A DNA stretch of 64,000 nt from Rhodobacteraceae bacterium D3-12 (GTDB taxonomy: Bacteria; Pseudomonadota; Alphaproteobacteria; Rhodobacterales; Rhodobacteraceae). Shown in pieces: positions 18,479 to 27,760 of this stretch. Made by a program: the position numbers and the translations under genes. The notes under the pieces are model-generated. The model had not been told where the DNA came from. It worked only from the letters and a program-made list of their open reading frames with translations, and did no database searches. Every line of letters begins with the position of its first letter. Position 1 is the stretch's first letter. The DNA is taken from the NCBI GenBank assembly GCA_025916135.1, contig CP104793.1:3224001-3288000 (forward strand), read 5' to 3'.

Positions 18479-19198
18479 ATGAGCGCGCCACAGACCAAAA
18501 TACTGCCGCGGCTTGATGAAAGCCTGCTGACGCATCTGCCGCCCTTCTCGAAACTCGAGAAGCGCCAGATCCGCACGATTCTCGATCAGGCCAGCTCAAA
18601 ACGCTTTGAAGCCGGGGCGCATATCTTTGACGAAGGTCTCCCCGCCGAGCGATTCTATATGCTGCTTGACGGCTATGTGCGCGTGGTACGTGTGACAAAT
18701 ACCGGCGAGCAGGTCACGGCGCTGCATATTCCCGCCGGTCAGCTTCTTGGCATCGCCCGCGCGCTGGGGCGTGACACGTATCCCGCGACCGCCATCACGG
18801 CCTCAGAGGCGCTTGCGCTCAGCTGGCCAATGCGGCTTTGGGATACGTTCATGGCCGAGTATGACGGCTTCGCGACCGAAACCTACAAGACCGTCGGCTT
18901 GCGGGTGGGAGAGATGAACAACCGGGTCGTCGAACTGGCCACGCAACAGGTCGAACGCCGCGTGGCCAATGCGCTCTTGCGGCTGATCAATCAGACCGGT
19001 CGCAAGGTTGACGGCGGGATCGAAATCAACTTCCCGATCACCCGCCAAGACCTGTCCGAGCTGACAGCGACCACGCTGCACACGGCAAGCCGCCTGTTGA
19101 GCGCCTGGGAGAAGGCAGGCCTTGTCGAAAGCAAGCGAAAACGCATCAAGGTGCTCGACCCGCACGGCCTCGTGGTGCTGGCCCAAGGCGCTGCCTAG
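18479..19198 (+). CDS. nnrR: CRP/FNR-family regulator of denitrification (NnrR/Dnr type)
   Basis: A 239-residue protein with a cyclic-nucleotide-binding fold (residues about 20-140) and a C-terminal helix-turn-helix (ITRQDLSELTATTLHTASRLLSAWEKAGLV). It has no N-terminal cysteine set for a [4Fe-4S] cluster, so it is not FNR itself. NO-responsive Dnr/NnrR proteins look like this. It is divergent from the pseudoazurin-nirK-nirV operon and 2.4 kb from norCBQD, and both have matching boxes. The symbol is assigned by context. Confidence 0.78.
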   Translation: MSAPQTKILPRLDESLLTHLPPFSKLEKRQIRTILDQASSKRFEAGAHIFDEGLPAERFYMLLDGYVRVVRVTNTGEQVTALHIPAGQLLGIARALGRDTYPATAITASEALALSWPMRLWDTFMAEYDGFATETYKTVGLRVGEMNNRVVELATQQVERRVANALLRLINQTGRKVDGGIEINFPITRQDLSELTATTLHTASRLLSAWEKAGLVESKRKRIKVLDPHGLVVLAQGAA

Positions 19199-19217
19199 GG
19201 CCAAAGCAAGCGTGCCC

Positions 19218-20123
19218 TCAGCCAGAGGCACGGAGCCGGTTCACAAGCAGGTCATCTTCCAAAATCGACCCCTTGAGCGTCTCCAGTTCTTCAACGTCCC
19301 AATTGGCGCTCAGATACCGGCCCTTGGCCCAATCCGCCTGCCCCGAGCAAAGCCAGACCGCAAAGCTCGCCGCCAAATCCGGCGCATCGACAAGATACTC
19401 ATGCATATGGTCGGGCATATTATGCCCCAAATCGGTCGCAACGCCGCCGGGATGGATGGCGAAGCACTTAATCCCCTCCTCACCATGATCGCTCTGCACA
19501 AATTCACAAAGCCGGTTGAGCGCGTGTTTGGCCGTTTGATAGTCAGACGCCCCCGGCATCACGAATTGCGCCCCGATTGATGACAACAGAATAAGATGCC
19601 CGCCGCTGCGCCCTTGGGCCGCCCATGTTTTCGCGCTCTGAACCAGATGGGGAAGCGCATAGCGGATCACGTGATAGCTCCCCTGAACATTGACCTGCCA
19701 ATTCCGCCACCACCCCTCGGGGTCGCTCTCGCCAATCTTGACCCACGGGCCAAGGTATCCGGCGTTGGCATCGGCCACATCAATGCCGCCGAACTGTGCC
19801 ACGCACTCCTCGATCGCGGCACTGACCTCGGCGGCCTCAATCACATCACAGACGGAAAATGCGCATTGCGTGGCCGGATTTGCCTCGGCCACCAAGCGCT
19901 GCGTCTCTTTCAGCGCCGCTTCGGATCGCGCGGTGAGATAGAGCGCCTTGGCTCCGGCCTCGGCAAAGGCAACGGCGGTGGCCTGACCAATCCCGCGCGA
20001 GGCACCGGCGATGAAAACGACCTTATCCGCCGCGCTGTTTGCCAGCGCGCCTTTGGGGTCAATCGCATCATAGCGGCGGTGATGCGCAGTCAGATCGAGA
20101 AATTGGGATTGAATGGACGACAT
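19218..20123 (-). CDS. SDR family oxidoreductase
   Basis: A 301-residue classical short-chain dehydrogenase. It has NAD(P)-binding GASRGIG near residue 40, a catalytic serine in LLSSIG, and YQTAK (YxxxK). I chose the ATG at 20123, with AAGGAG seven bases upstream. It is divergent from an AraC-type regulator that probably controls it. It has no obvious role in denitrification despite its position, and the substrate is unknown. Confidence 0.85.
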   Translation of the reverse strand: MSSIQSQFLDLTAHHRRYDAIDPKGALANSAADKVVFIAGASRGIGQATAVAFAEAGAKALYLTARSEAALKETQRLVAEANPATQCAFSVCDVIEAAEVSAAIEECVAQFGGIDVADANAGYLGPWVKIGESDPEGWWRNWQVNVQGSYHVIRYALPHLVQSAKTWAAQGRSGGHLILLSSIGAQFVMPGASDYQTAKHALNRLCEFVQSDHGEEGIKCFAIHPGGVATDLGHNMPDHMHEYLVDAPDLAASFAVWLCSGQADWAKGRYLSANWDVEELETLKGSILEDDLLVNRLRASG

Positions 20124-20277
20124 GGGAAACTCTCCTTCATTGCTGAGCACAGATATACCCGCATGTGGCCCGTCGCGCGTGTCACATCCTCGCCAAAACC
20201 TGCCAATTCCTCTAAATTGATGAATGAACTGCTGGATATGTGCATATCTTCCGCTAAGGTTCAGGAAGAGAGGCCCC

Positions 20278-21183
20278 ATGCAGCTTTCAAAACTCACCGC
20301 ATTGGCGTCGGAGTATTCACGCCGAAACCCCGAGAAATCACATGATCTTCCGGGGCTGTCGATCTATCGCCGCGACGCAATTAGCGAGATTGAGGCTTTG
20401 ATCTATGAACCGGTCATGTGCCTGATCCTACAAGGCAGTAAAGTCACCTCGATAGGCGATCAACACGCCGAACTGCACCCCGGTGACGCGCTTTTGGTAA
20501 GTCACGACCTGCCTGTCGTGTCGCGGATCACCAAGGCCAGCCGCCAAGAGCCCTATACCGCGCTGATCCTCTCGCTCGATCTGGGCCTCGTGCGCAGCCT
20601 GTATGATCAGGTCGCGGATACGCATTTACATGATCACAGCGCCCGCTCCCTTTCGGTTTGCCGCGCCGACCCGGCGTGGATTGCGCCGCTGATCCGGTAT
20701 CTCAACCTCATGAACAGCCCAAGAGATGCCGCCGTCCTCGGGCCATCTACCTTGCGCGAAATTCACTATCGGCTACTGCTCTCGCCGATTGGCCGGATGC
20801 TGAGGCGTTTGTTGATTGCCGACAGCCATGCAAACCGGATTGCCAAGGCGATCCAGACCCTTCGCGCCGGCTTTCGCTCACCGCTCAGCGTGGCGGATCT
20901 TGCCTCTGGCGCGGGGATGAGCACCTCGTCGTTTCATGCGCATTTCAAGTCGATCACCGGCACCACGCCGCTGCAATATCAAAAAGACCTGCGCCTGATC
21001 GAAGCGCGCAGCCTGCTGTTGGACAGACACTGCCCGGTTTCCGAAACCGCCTATGCCGTGGGCTATGAAAGCCCGACCCATTTCAGCCGCGATTACAGCA
21101 AGAAATTCGGCGTGCCCCCAAGCCGCGATGCAAACCTTGCATCCGCTCGGGATCAGCACCCGCCGCAACACGCTTCGCTCTGA
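20278..21183 (+). CDS. AraC family transcriptional regulator
   Basis: A 301-residue regulator with an AraC N-terminal ligand-binding domain (LIYEPVMCLILQGSKVT, residues about 30-160) and a C-terminal double helix-turn-helix (LSVADLASGAGMSTSSFHAH and AYAVGYESPTHFSRDYSKKFG). The start at 20278 follows AGGAAGAGAGG. The 154-bp divergent region with the SDR gene suggests local control of that gene. This is the AraC_N type commonly paired with SDR or aldo-keto reductase genes. Confidence 0.88.
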   Translation: MQLSKLTALASEYSRRNPEKSHDLPGLSIYRRDAISEIEALIYEPVMCLILQGSKVTSIGDQHAELHPGDALLVSHDLPVVSRITKASRQEPYTALILSLDLGLVRSLYDQVADTHLHDHSARSLSVCRADPAWIAPLIRYLNLMNSPRDAAVLGPSTLREIHYRLLLSPIGRMLRRLLIADSHANRIAKAIQTLRAGFRSPLSVADLASGAGMSTSSFHAHFKSITGTTPLQYQKDLRLIEARSLLLDRHCPVSETAYAVGYESPTHFSRDYSKKFGVPPSRDANLASARDQHPPQHASL

Positions 21184-21234
21184 TGGCAGCGCCCTAAGCA
21201 GCGGTCTCATAAGGCGCCCGCGCCAAACCGGCGA

Positions 21235-21462
21235 TCACCCCTCGCCCGATGCCTTTGCTGCATCCACTGCTGCCTGCAATTCCGCCAGAAACGCCGCCTC
21301 ATCCAGCCCGTATTCCGCGCAGGCATCTACATAGGTGTGGAACGGGTTAATCAGACAGCCGACGCAGATCATCTTTTGGCGCAGGAAAACGGCAACCGTC
21401 TCGGGCCAAAGCTCCATCAACTTGGACAGCGGCAAGTCAGGATCGTCAAGTCGCGCACGCAT
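21235..21462 (-). CDS. DUF1858 redox disulfide protein
   Basis: A 75-residue protein of the DUF1858 / hybrid-cluster-associated redox disulfide family, with a CVGC motif (QKMICVGCLIN) in the centre. Relatives occur beside hybrid cluster protein and nitrogen-oxide genes, and here it is just upstream of, and divergent from, norC. A thiol-redox or metal-handling role in nitrosative stress is inferred. The frame opens with GTG-ATG; I chose the ATG at 21462. Confidence 0.75.
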   Translation of the reverse strand: MRARLDDPDLPLSKLMELWPETVAVFLRQKMICVGCLINPFHTYVDACAEYGLDEAAFLAELQAAVDAAKASGEG

Positions 21463-21516
21463 CACAGCACCTTCTTTCTCCCCTGACCGAGCCTATCGCC
21501 TCAATCACGCCAAAGG

Positions 21517-21530
21517 TTGTGCTAGCGCAA
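21517..21530. promoter_or_regulatory. NnrR-type box upstream of norC
   Basis: TTGTG-CTAG-CGCAA is a 14-bp dyad matching the NnrR/Dnr class. It is centred 65 bases upstream of the norC start, which fits activation from about -41.5. It lies between norC and the divergent DUF1858 gene. Confidence 0.68.
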
Positions 21531-21588
21531 ACTTTGGTCATTCGCCGCGCGGTAGCAATGGGCATCCCGAATTCAAGGAGGCCAATTC

Positions 21589-22041
21589 ATGGCAGAAATT
21601 CTGACGAAATCACGGGCGCGCAATATCTTTTACGGAGGCTCGATTTTCTTCGTTCTGGTTTTCATTGCGATGACCGTCCACTCGCACCGCTATGTGGTGC
21701 AAACCTCAACCGCCGGAATGGAACTGAGCGATCTGGTGCGCCAGGGCAAACATGTCTGGGAAAAACACTCCTGCATCAACTGTCACAGCCTGCATGGCGA
21801 AGGCGCGTATTTCGCGCCCGAAGTCGGCAATGTGATGACCCGCTGGGGCGTGTTGGATGACCCCGAAGGGGCGTTCGAAATGCTTGACGGCTGGATGAAA
21901 TCACAGCCCTCCGGTGCCGAAGGGCGTCGCCAGATGCCGCTCTTTCAACTCACCGAAACCGAAACCCGCGCATTGGCCGAATTCCTGCGCTGGGCCGATC
22001 AAACCGACACACAGGGCTGGCCGCCCAACGACGCGGGATAA
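21589..22041 (+). CDS. norC: Nitric oxide reductase cytochrome c subunit NorC
   Basis: A 150-residue membrane-anchored cytochrome c. One N-terminal helix (residues about 12-32) is followed by the heme motif CINCH and an axial Met in RRQMPLF. It delivers electrons to NorB for reduction of NO to N2O on the periplasmic side. A strong AAGGAGG ribosome site precedes the start, and an NnrR-type box lies upstream. It is the first gene of norCBQD. Confidence 0.96.
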   Translation: MAEILTKSRARNIFYGGSIFFVLVFIAMTVHSHRYVVQTSTAGMELSDLVRQGKHVWEKHSCINCHSLHGEGAYFAPEVGNVMTRWGVLDDPEGAFEMLDGWMKSQPSGAEGRRQMPLFQLTETETRALAEFLRWADQTDTQGWPPNDAG

Positions 22042-22053
22042 GGAGATACGCTT

Positions 22054-23403
22054 ATGAAATATCAATCTCAATCCGTCGCCTTCTGGTATTTTACCGCTGC
22101 GCTGGCGCTGTTTGGCATTCAGGTTCTGGGCGGGCTTCTGGCCGGCTGGATCTATGTCTCACCCAATTTCCTTTCCGAACTTTTGCCGTTCAACATCATC
22201 CGCATGATCCACACCAATGCGCTGATCGTCTGGCTCTTGCTGGGCTTCTTCGGGGCCGCCTATTTCCTGATCCCCGAAGAATCCGAGCGTGAGATCTGGT
22301 CGGTCAAGCTCGCCTATATACAGCTGATCATTCTGTTGGTCGGCACTCTCGGCGCGGTGGGCTCCTATCTCGTCGGCATCCACGGCGGGCGCGAGTTTCT
22401 TGAACAGCCCCTCTGGGTTAAATTCGGTATCCTCGTGGCCGCGCTGATCTTCCTTTTGAACGTGTCGATGACCGTTCTTGCGGGCAAGAAAACCGCGATC
22501 ACCAACGTGCTGCTGATGGGCCTCTGGCTCCTGTCGCTGCTCTGGGTGTTTGCCTTTATCAACCCCGACAACCTCAGCCTTGATAAAATGTACTGGTGGT
22601 TCGTCGTGCACCTCTGGGTCGAAGCGACCTGGGAGCTGGTGATGGCCGCGATCCTTGCGTTCCTTCTGCTCAAGCTGACCGGCGTTGACCGCGAAGTGGT
22701 GGAAAAATGGCTCTATATCATTGTCGCCACCGCGCTGTTCTCGGGCATCCTCGGGACCGGGCACCACTTCTACTGGATCGGACTGCCGGCCTATTGGCAG
22801 TGGGTCGGGTCGATCTTCTCGACTTTCGAAGTGATCCCCTTCTTCCTGATGATGTCTTTCGCCTTCGTCATGGTCTGGAAAGGGCGCAAGAACCACCCCA
22901 ACAAAGCCGCGCTCTTGTGGTCGCTCGGCTCTTCCACCGTGGCCTTCTTTGGTGCCGGTGTCTGGGGCTTTTTGCACACGCTGCACGGCGTCAACTTCTA
23001 CAGCCACGGCACACAGATCACAGCGGCGCACGGCCACCTTGCCTTCTATGGCGCCTATGTGGCTCTGAACCTTGCGATCTTCACCTACGCGATGCCGCTG
23101 CTGCGCCAACGTGCGCCCTATAATCAGGTGCTCAACATGGCGAGCTTCTGGCTGATGACCGGCGGGATGGCCTTCATGACCTTCGTGCTGACCTTCGCAG
23201 GCACCATCCAGACGCATATGCAGCGCGTCGTGGGCGACTATTACATGGACGTCCAAGAGAGCCTGTCGATCTTCTACCTTATGCGCTTTGGCGCCGGGGC
23301 GGCTGTGGTGATCGGCGCATTGCTGTTCATCTATTCGCTGCTGGTGGTGCGCAAGAACGAGATCATCGAGCCCGGCCCCGCCAACCCTGTTCCAGGAGAG
23401 TGA
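22054..23403 (+). CDS. norB: Nitric oxide reductase catalytic subunit NorB
   Basis: A 449-residue, 12-helix heme-copper oxidase homologue. Conserved heme and iron-B ligand histidines are visible in IRMIHTNAL, GTGHHFYWIG and AAHGHLAFYGAY, with glutamates near VHLWVEATWEL. It reduces two NO to N2O. It follows norC by 12 bases and precedes norQ by three bases. Length and features are typical of cNOR. Confidence 0.97.
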   Translation: MKYQSQSVAFWYFTAALALFGIQVLGGLLAGWIYVSPNFLSELLPFNIIRMIHTNALIVWLLLGFFGAAYFLIPEESEREIWSVKLAYIQLIILLVGTLGAVGSYLVGIHGGREFLEQPLWVKFGILVAALIFLLNVSMTVLAGKKTAITNVLLMGLWLLSLLWVFAFINPDNLSLDKMYWWFVVHLWVEATWELVMAAILAFLLLKLTGVDREVVEKWLYIIVATALFSGILGTGHHFYWIGLPAYWQWVGSIFSTFEVIPFFLMMSFAFVMVWKGRKNHPNKAALLWSLGSSTVAFFGAGVWGFLHTLHGVNFYSHGTQITAAHGHLAFYGAYVALNLAIFTYAMPLLRQRAPYNQVLNMASFWLMTGGMAFMTFVLTFAGTIQTHMQRVVGDYYMDVQESLSIFYLMRFGAGAAVVIGALLFIYSLLVVRKNEIIEPGPANPVPGE

Positions 23404-23406
23404 GCA

Positions 23407-24201
23407 ATGGATATGGCACGCACACCCTCCCTGCCGTTTTATCAACCCACGGGGCGCGAATGCGACCTGTTTGAAACGGCCCATGACAACGGTTTGCCCC
23501 TTCTTCTGAAGGGGCCGACCGGCTGCGGCAAAACCCGGTTTGTCGAACATATGGCGGCGCGGCTGGGCAAACCGCTCTATACCGTGGCGTGTCACGATGA
23601 CCTCTCTGCCGCTGATCTGATCGGGCGCTACCTGCTCAAGGGCGGCGAAACGGTCTGGGTCGACGGCCCGCTCACCCGCGCAGTGCGCGAGGGCGGCATC
23701 TGCTACCTTGATGAGGTGGTCGAGGCGCGCAAAGACGTCACCGTGGTGCTGCACCCGCTGACCGATACGCGCCGCACGCTGATGATCGACCGCACCGGAG
23801 AGGAGCTTGTCGCGCCCAAGGGCTTCATGCTCGTAGCGAGCTATAACCCCGGCTACCAGAACGTGCTCAAGCGGCTCAAGCCGTCGACGCGGCAACGCTT
23901 CCTGTCGGTGTCTTTCGACTTTCCCGATGCGGAAACCGAAATCGCCGTGGTCGCCCGCGAAAGCCGCCTTGAACCGGGGCGCGTCGCGCCGCTGGTGCGG
24001 CTGGCCGGACATATCCGGCGGCTCTCGGGCATGGACCTCGAAGAAGGCGTCTCGACCCGTCTGCTGATCTATGCGGCCACCTTGATGGCGGCCGGAACCA
24101 GCATTGATCAGGCGCTCGAAGCGGCCGTTATCGAACCGCTCAGCGACGAGCCGGACGTGCAGCAGGCGCTGCGCGACCTGATTGCCACCATCTACGGATA
24201 A
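23407..24201 (+). CDS. norQ: NorQ, MoxR-type AAA+ ATPase for NO reductase maturation
   Basis: A 264-residue AAA+ protein with Walker A GPTGCGKT near residue 37, Walker B ICYLDEVVEAR and a sensor-1-like SYNPGYQ. NorQ works with NorD to activate NorCB, probably inserting the non-heme iron. It lies three bases behind norB and directly before norD. CoxD-type ATPases are close relatives, but the nor context decides. Confidence 0.94.
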   Translation: MDMARTPSLPFYQPTGRECDLFETAHDNGLPLLLKGPTGCGKTRFVEHMAARLGKPLYTVACHDDLSAADLIGRYLLKGGETVWVDGPLTRAVREGGICYLDEVVEARKDVTVVLHPLTDTRRTLMIDRTGEELVAPKGFMLVASYNPGYQNVLKRLKPSTRQRFLSVSFDFPDAETEIAVVARESRLEPGRVAPLVRLAGHIRRLSGMDLEEGVSTRLLIYAATLMAAGTSIDQALEAAVIEPLSDEPDVQQALRDLIATIYG

Positions 24202-24206
24202 GACAG

Positions 24207-26090
24207 ATGCACCTCCTTGATCTCATGGAACCCGAAGAAACGGTCGGCAACCTCTGGCATGATATGGCCAGCGGGATCGGAGCGAATGTGTCTTTTCCCG
24301 AGGCGGGCGTCACGCTTGCCTCGGTCCGGCCCAGCCTTGCGGTGTTGTTCCGCTCGCTGGGCGGGAACGCGGGCGTGGAGATCGGAGAGGCACCCGCAAC
24401 CCTCGCCCGCCACCGCCGCGCGCTGCGCCGCAAACTGGGGGCGGACCGCGATCGCGAATGGGTGGCGCGGTTTGATGGCGAACGCCTTGCGCTGCCGCCG
24501 TTTATAGCCGCTTTCCCCGACATGGCGCTGAACCGTGCCGCCTATTTCTGGCTGACGGCGCTGGCCGCGCGGATTGACCTCTCGCCGTTTGATTTCAACG
24601 TCGATGGCCCCGCGCTCGACTGTGCGCAAATCCGCGCCAATGCCGCCGCCGCCGATGCCGCCTATGCCGCCTGCCCCGGTCTGCGGGCAAGCTATGCGCA
24701 AATGGCGCAAGCCTGTGCCGACGCCCGCCCCGACCTCCTGCGCCCCGCCCAAGAAGCGGCGATGGAAGCCGCCATCCGCGATCAACTCTGCGGCGGCTCT
24801 GCGGTGCTGAGCAGCGGTCCGGCGCCGCGCGGGTACATGCCCGTCGCCCCTGTGCCGATCTGGCTGCAATTCGCGCCCCCCGGCACCGGAACTGCGGCCA
24901 ATGAGGATCACGCCGACCCCGCCGCGCCGCCCCCCTCTGCCGCCCATACCAACCGCAAAATGGGCAAGCGCAAGGATCAGGATCAGCACAACCGCAAGGA
25001 CAGCTTCATCATCCACCGCTTTGAATCGATCCTGTCTTGGGTTGAATCGCTCAACATCAATCGAAGCGTCGATGATGATGACGATGAAAACGCCCAGAAG
25101 GCGGCGGACGATCATGACGAGATCACCCTCTCGAAACAGGACCGCAAAGCGGCAACGCGCCTGCGCCTGCATCTTGACCTGTCGCCCGCCGATGCCGATC
25201 ACGAGGCGCTGGCAGGCGAACACACCTACGGCGAATGGAACCACCGCTCGCGCAGTTACATGCCCGATCATTGCCGCGTTCTCGACGCGCCTGCCCAACC
25301 GGGTGATGCGCCTTTTGTGCCCGATGAACGGCGCATGCGCGAAGTGCGCCGCCAGTTCGAGGCGCTGCGCCCCCGCCGCATCCTGCAACCGCGTCAGGTT
25401 GACGGCTCCGAGCTTGATCTCGACGCGCTGTTGACCACGCGCGCCGATCTGGCCGCAACCGGGCGCGGCAGCGACCGCATCTGGCAATCCGCACGCCAGA
25501 GCGAACGTGACCTCTCGGTGGCTTTCCTGATCGACACCTCCCGCTCGACCGAAGCGGCGATTGGCGACACTTCGGTGATCGAGGTCGCCCGCGAAGCCAT
25601 GGCCGCCCTCGCCGGGGGCATCGACGCCGCCGGTGACCGGCTTGCGATCTGGGGGTTTTCCTCGCTCCGGCGTGACCGGGTATTCCTGACCCGATGCAAA
25701 GGGTTCTCTGACCCGATGTCACCCGCGATCACCGCCAATATCGGCGCTTTGCATCCCGGCCATTACACCCGCCTCGGGGCTGCCATCCGCCACGTCAGCG
25801 CCCAGCTTGCCGAGGAGCCAAGCGCGCGCAAGCTGTTGATCGTGCTGACCGATGGCAAGCCCAATGACCTTGACCACTACGAAGGCCAGCACGGCATCGA
25901 AGACAGCCACATGGCCGTCCGCGAGGCCCGCAACGCCGGGCAAAGTCTGTTCGGCGTCATCATCGATGAGGACGGACAGGACTGGTTCGCGCGCATCTTC
26001 GGGCGCGGCGGCTTTGCCCTTCTACCCAACCCCGAGCGCCTGACCAAAGCGCTGCCCGACATTTATCGCACCCTGACCGAGGAGAGCTGA
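24207..26090 (+). CDS. norD: NorD, VWA-domain protein for NO reductase activation
   Basis: A 627-residue protein with a C-terminal von Willebrand A domain (residues about 430-620) whose MIDAS motif is LIDTSRSTE and whose second motif is VLTDGKPND. An acidic low-complexity patch (DDDDDENAQ, near residue 290) precedes it. It partners the NorQ ATPase in assembling NorCB. It starts five bases after norQ. Confidence 0.94.
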   Translation: MHLLDLMEPEETVGNLWHDMASGIGANVSFPEAGVTLASVRPSLAVLFRSLGGNAGVEIGEAPATLARHRRALRRKLGADRDREWVARFDGERLALPPFIAAFPDMALNRAAYFWLTALAARIDLSPFDFNVDGPALDCAQIRANAAAADAAYAACPGLRASYAQMAQACADARPDLLRPAQEAAMEAAIRDQLCGGSAVLSSGPAPRGYMPVAPVPIWLQFAPPGTGTAANEDHADPAAPPPSAAHTNRKMGKRKDQDQHNRKDSFIIHRFESILSWVESLNINRSVDDDDDENAQKAADDHDEITLSKQDRKAATRLRLHLDLSPADADHEALAGEHTYGEWNHRSRSYMPDHCRVLDAPAQPGDAPFVPDERRMREVRRQFEALRPRRILQPRQVDGSELDLDALLTTRADLAATGRGSDRIWQSARQSERDLSVAFLIDTSRSTEAAIGDTSVIEVAREAMAALAGGIDAAGDRLAIWGFSSLRRDRVFLTRCKGFSDPMSPAITANIGALHPGHYTRLGAAIRHVSAQLAEEPSARKLLIVLTDGKPNDLDHYEGQHGIEDSHMAVREARNAGQSLFGVIIDEDGQDWFARIFGRGGFALLPNPERLTKALPDIYRTLTEES

Positions 26091-26091
26091 C

Positions 26092-26292
26092 ATGCGTATC
26101 ATCCCCGCCTTTTTCGCCGCCTTTTGCACCACCTTTTTCACCACCCTGCTCGCCACCCCCGCGCTGGCCGAAGCCTACAAGAGGCCCATCCCACAGGCAC
26201 AATCCGCCACCGCCGAATTCTGGTATGCACTGGCCTGCGTCGCCTTGATCGTCGCGATGGTTGTCGTGCATCGGCTGGTCTCGCGCCGATGA
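26092..26292 (+). CDS. Small exported/membrane protein between norD and nnrS
   Basis: This 66-residue protein has an N-terminal hydrophobic signal (MRIIPAFFAAFCTTFFTTLLATPALA), a short polar segment and one C-terminal membrane helix (ALACVALIVAMVVVHRLV) ending in RR. It starts one base after the norD stop and its own stop overlaps the next start (ATGA). That tight coupling, plus conserved hydrophobic design, argues for a real gene. I do not recognise the family. A small accessory subunit for the NO reductase or NnrS system is possible. Confidence 0.68.
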   Translation: MRIIPAFFAAFCTTFFTTLLATPALAEAYKRPIPQAQSATAEFWYALACVALIVAMVVVHRLVSRR

Positions 26293-26549
26293 CAGGCCCC
26301 AATTCGCGCCAAGGCTGGTCAACGCGCAAAATCGCGCTGGCGCTTTACCCGTTCGGCGCGGGGGCGGCGGCGGTCAATGTGTTTTTCGCCTCGCTGATCC
26401 TAAGCTGGGTCGGCGGGCCTGTCGCCACAACGGCTTGGGCGCTTGGCCTCGGTTGCCTGATCGGCGCACCGGCCACATGGTATTTCGCCCGTCACATCCG
26501 CCACCTGATGGACATTTCGGATGCGGGCGCAGAACAAGGAGGCGCCTGA
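26289..26549 (+). CDS. Small two-helix membrane protein upstream of nnrS
   Basis: An 86-residue protein with two predicted membrane helices (residues about 17-37 and 42-60) and a soluble, charged tail. Translation is coupled to the preceding small gene by an ATGA overlap, and it ends two bases before the nnrS start, whose ribosome site lies in its last codons. I do not recognise the family. Position suggests a partner in NO or copper/heme handling with NnrS. Confidence 0.68.
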   Translation: MTGPNSRQGWSTRKIALALYPFGAGAAAVNVFFASLILSWVGGPVATTAWALGLGCLIGAPATWYFARHIRHLMDISDAGAEQGGA

Positions 26550-26551
26550 AA

Positions 26552-27745
26552 ATGGCAAAGTCATCCGCAGAGCAAATTCGCGCTTGGCAAGGCCCGGCAC
26601 TGTTCAGCTTCGGCTTCCGGCCTTTCTTTTTCTTTGGCGCCGTCTGGGTGGTGCTGGCCATGGCGCTGTGGCTACCGATGCTTACCGGTGCGCTGTCGCT
26701 GCCAACGCGATTCGACCCGATCTCGTGGCACGCGCATGAGTTTCTGTTCGGCTATCTTGGTGCTGTGCTGGCCGGGTTCTTGCTCACCGCCGTGCCCAAT
26801 TGGACCGGGCGTTTGCCGATGGTGGGCTGGCGGCTGGCCGCTCTCTTTGGGCTTTGGGTGGCGGGACGAGCGGCGCTGATGGTCTCGGCGCTGCTGCCCG
26901 TGGGGCTGGGCGCGGCAATCGACCTTGGCTTTCCCATCGTGCTCGGCGCGATGATCCTGCGAGAGATCGTGGCCGGCAAGAACTGGCGCAACCTGATCGT
27001 GCTGGCGCTCTTGACCGTGTTCACGCTGGCCAATGGGCTGTTTCACCGCGATGCGCTGCTGGGGGCGTTCGCCGCCCAAGGCATCGGAATGCGCCTTGGA
27101 CTGGCCACCGCTCTGATGATGATCGCGGTGATCGGTGGGCGCATCATCCCGTCATTCACCCGCAACTGGCTCGCCCGGAGGGACACAACCGTGCGCCCCG
27201 CCCCGCCCATGCAACGCTTTGACAAGCTGGTGCTGGTGGCAAGCCTGCTGGCGCTCGCGTTCTGGGTCGCCCGCCCCGACGGCCCGCTCACCGGCGCGGC
27301 GCTGTTGGGGTTCGGCGCGCTGCACCTTGCGCGGCTGACCCGCTGGCAAGGGCATCACACGCTGAGCGAACCGCTCGTCTGGGTGTTGCATGTTGCCTAT
27401 GGCTTTATCCCGCTCGGGGCCTTCGCGCTTGGGCTGGAGCAACTCACCGGATTGTTTGGCATTGCCGCGGCGCAACACCTCTGGATGGCGGGCGCGATCG
27501 GCGCGATGACGCTGGCGGTGATGACACGCGCAACGCTTGGCCACACCGGACAGACGCTCAGCGCCGACAAGGTTACTGTGCTGATCTATCTGAGCCTCTT
27601 TGGATCGGTGCTGGCGCGGCTCGCCATGGGCCAATGGCCCGACCTTGCACAGCTCTCCGGGGCGCTCTGGATAGCCGCCTTTGCCGGTTTCGCCCTTGGC
27701 TATGGCCGCGCGCTTCTCTGCCCGAAACCGGACAAGACGCGCTGA
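26552..27745 (+). CDS. nnrS: NnrS family membrane protein
   Basis: A 397-residue protein with about 12 membrane helices and the NnrS family landmarks FGFRPFFFFGA, WHAHEFLFGY and FHRDAL with conserved histidines. NnrS is a heme/copper membrane protein that protects against nitrosative stress and is regulated with denitrification genes. It ends the nor operon here. The start at 26552 follows AAGGAGG. Confidence 0.93.
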   Translation: MAKSSAEQIRAWQGPALFSFGFRPFFFFGAVWVVLAMALWLPMLTGALSLPTRFDPISWHAHEFLFGYLGAVLAGFLLTAVPNWTGRLPMVGWRLAALFGLWVAGRAALMVSALLPVGLGAAIDLGFPIVLGAMILREIVAGKNWRNLIVLALLTVFTLANGLFHRDALLGAFAAQGIGMRLGLATALMMIAVIGGRIIPSFTRNWLARRDTTVRPAPPMQRFDKLVLVASLLALAFWVARPDGPLTGAALLGFGALHLARLTRWQGHHTLSEPLVWVLHVAYGFIPLGAFALGLEQLTGLFGIAAAQHLWMAGAIGAMTLAVMTRATLGHTGQTLSADKVTVLIYLSLFGSVLARLAMGQWPDLAQLSGALWIAAFAGFALGYGRALLCPKPDKTR

Positions 27746-27760
27746 TCGCGTTAGGCGCGC

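Noticed and set aside
22159-24012. A 617-codon minus-strand open frame antisense to norB/norQ
   Set aside because: Composition is rich in His, Arg, Gln and Asp with no domain. It mirrors codon bias of the real plus-strand genes, which have clear motifs.
23407-26090. NorQ/NorD as CoxD/CoxE maturation proteins
   Set aside because: The families are related, but these genes follow norCB directly while the cox set is 25 kb away.
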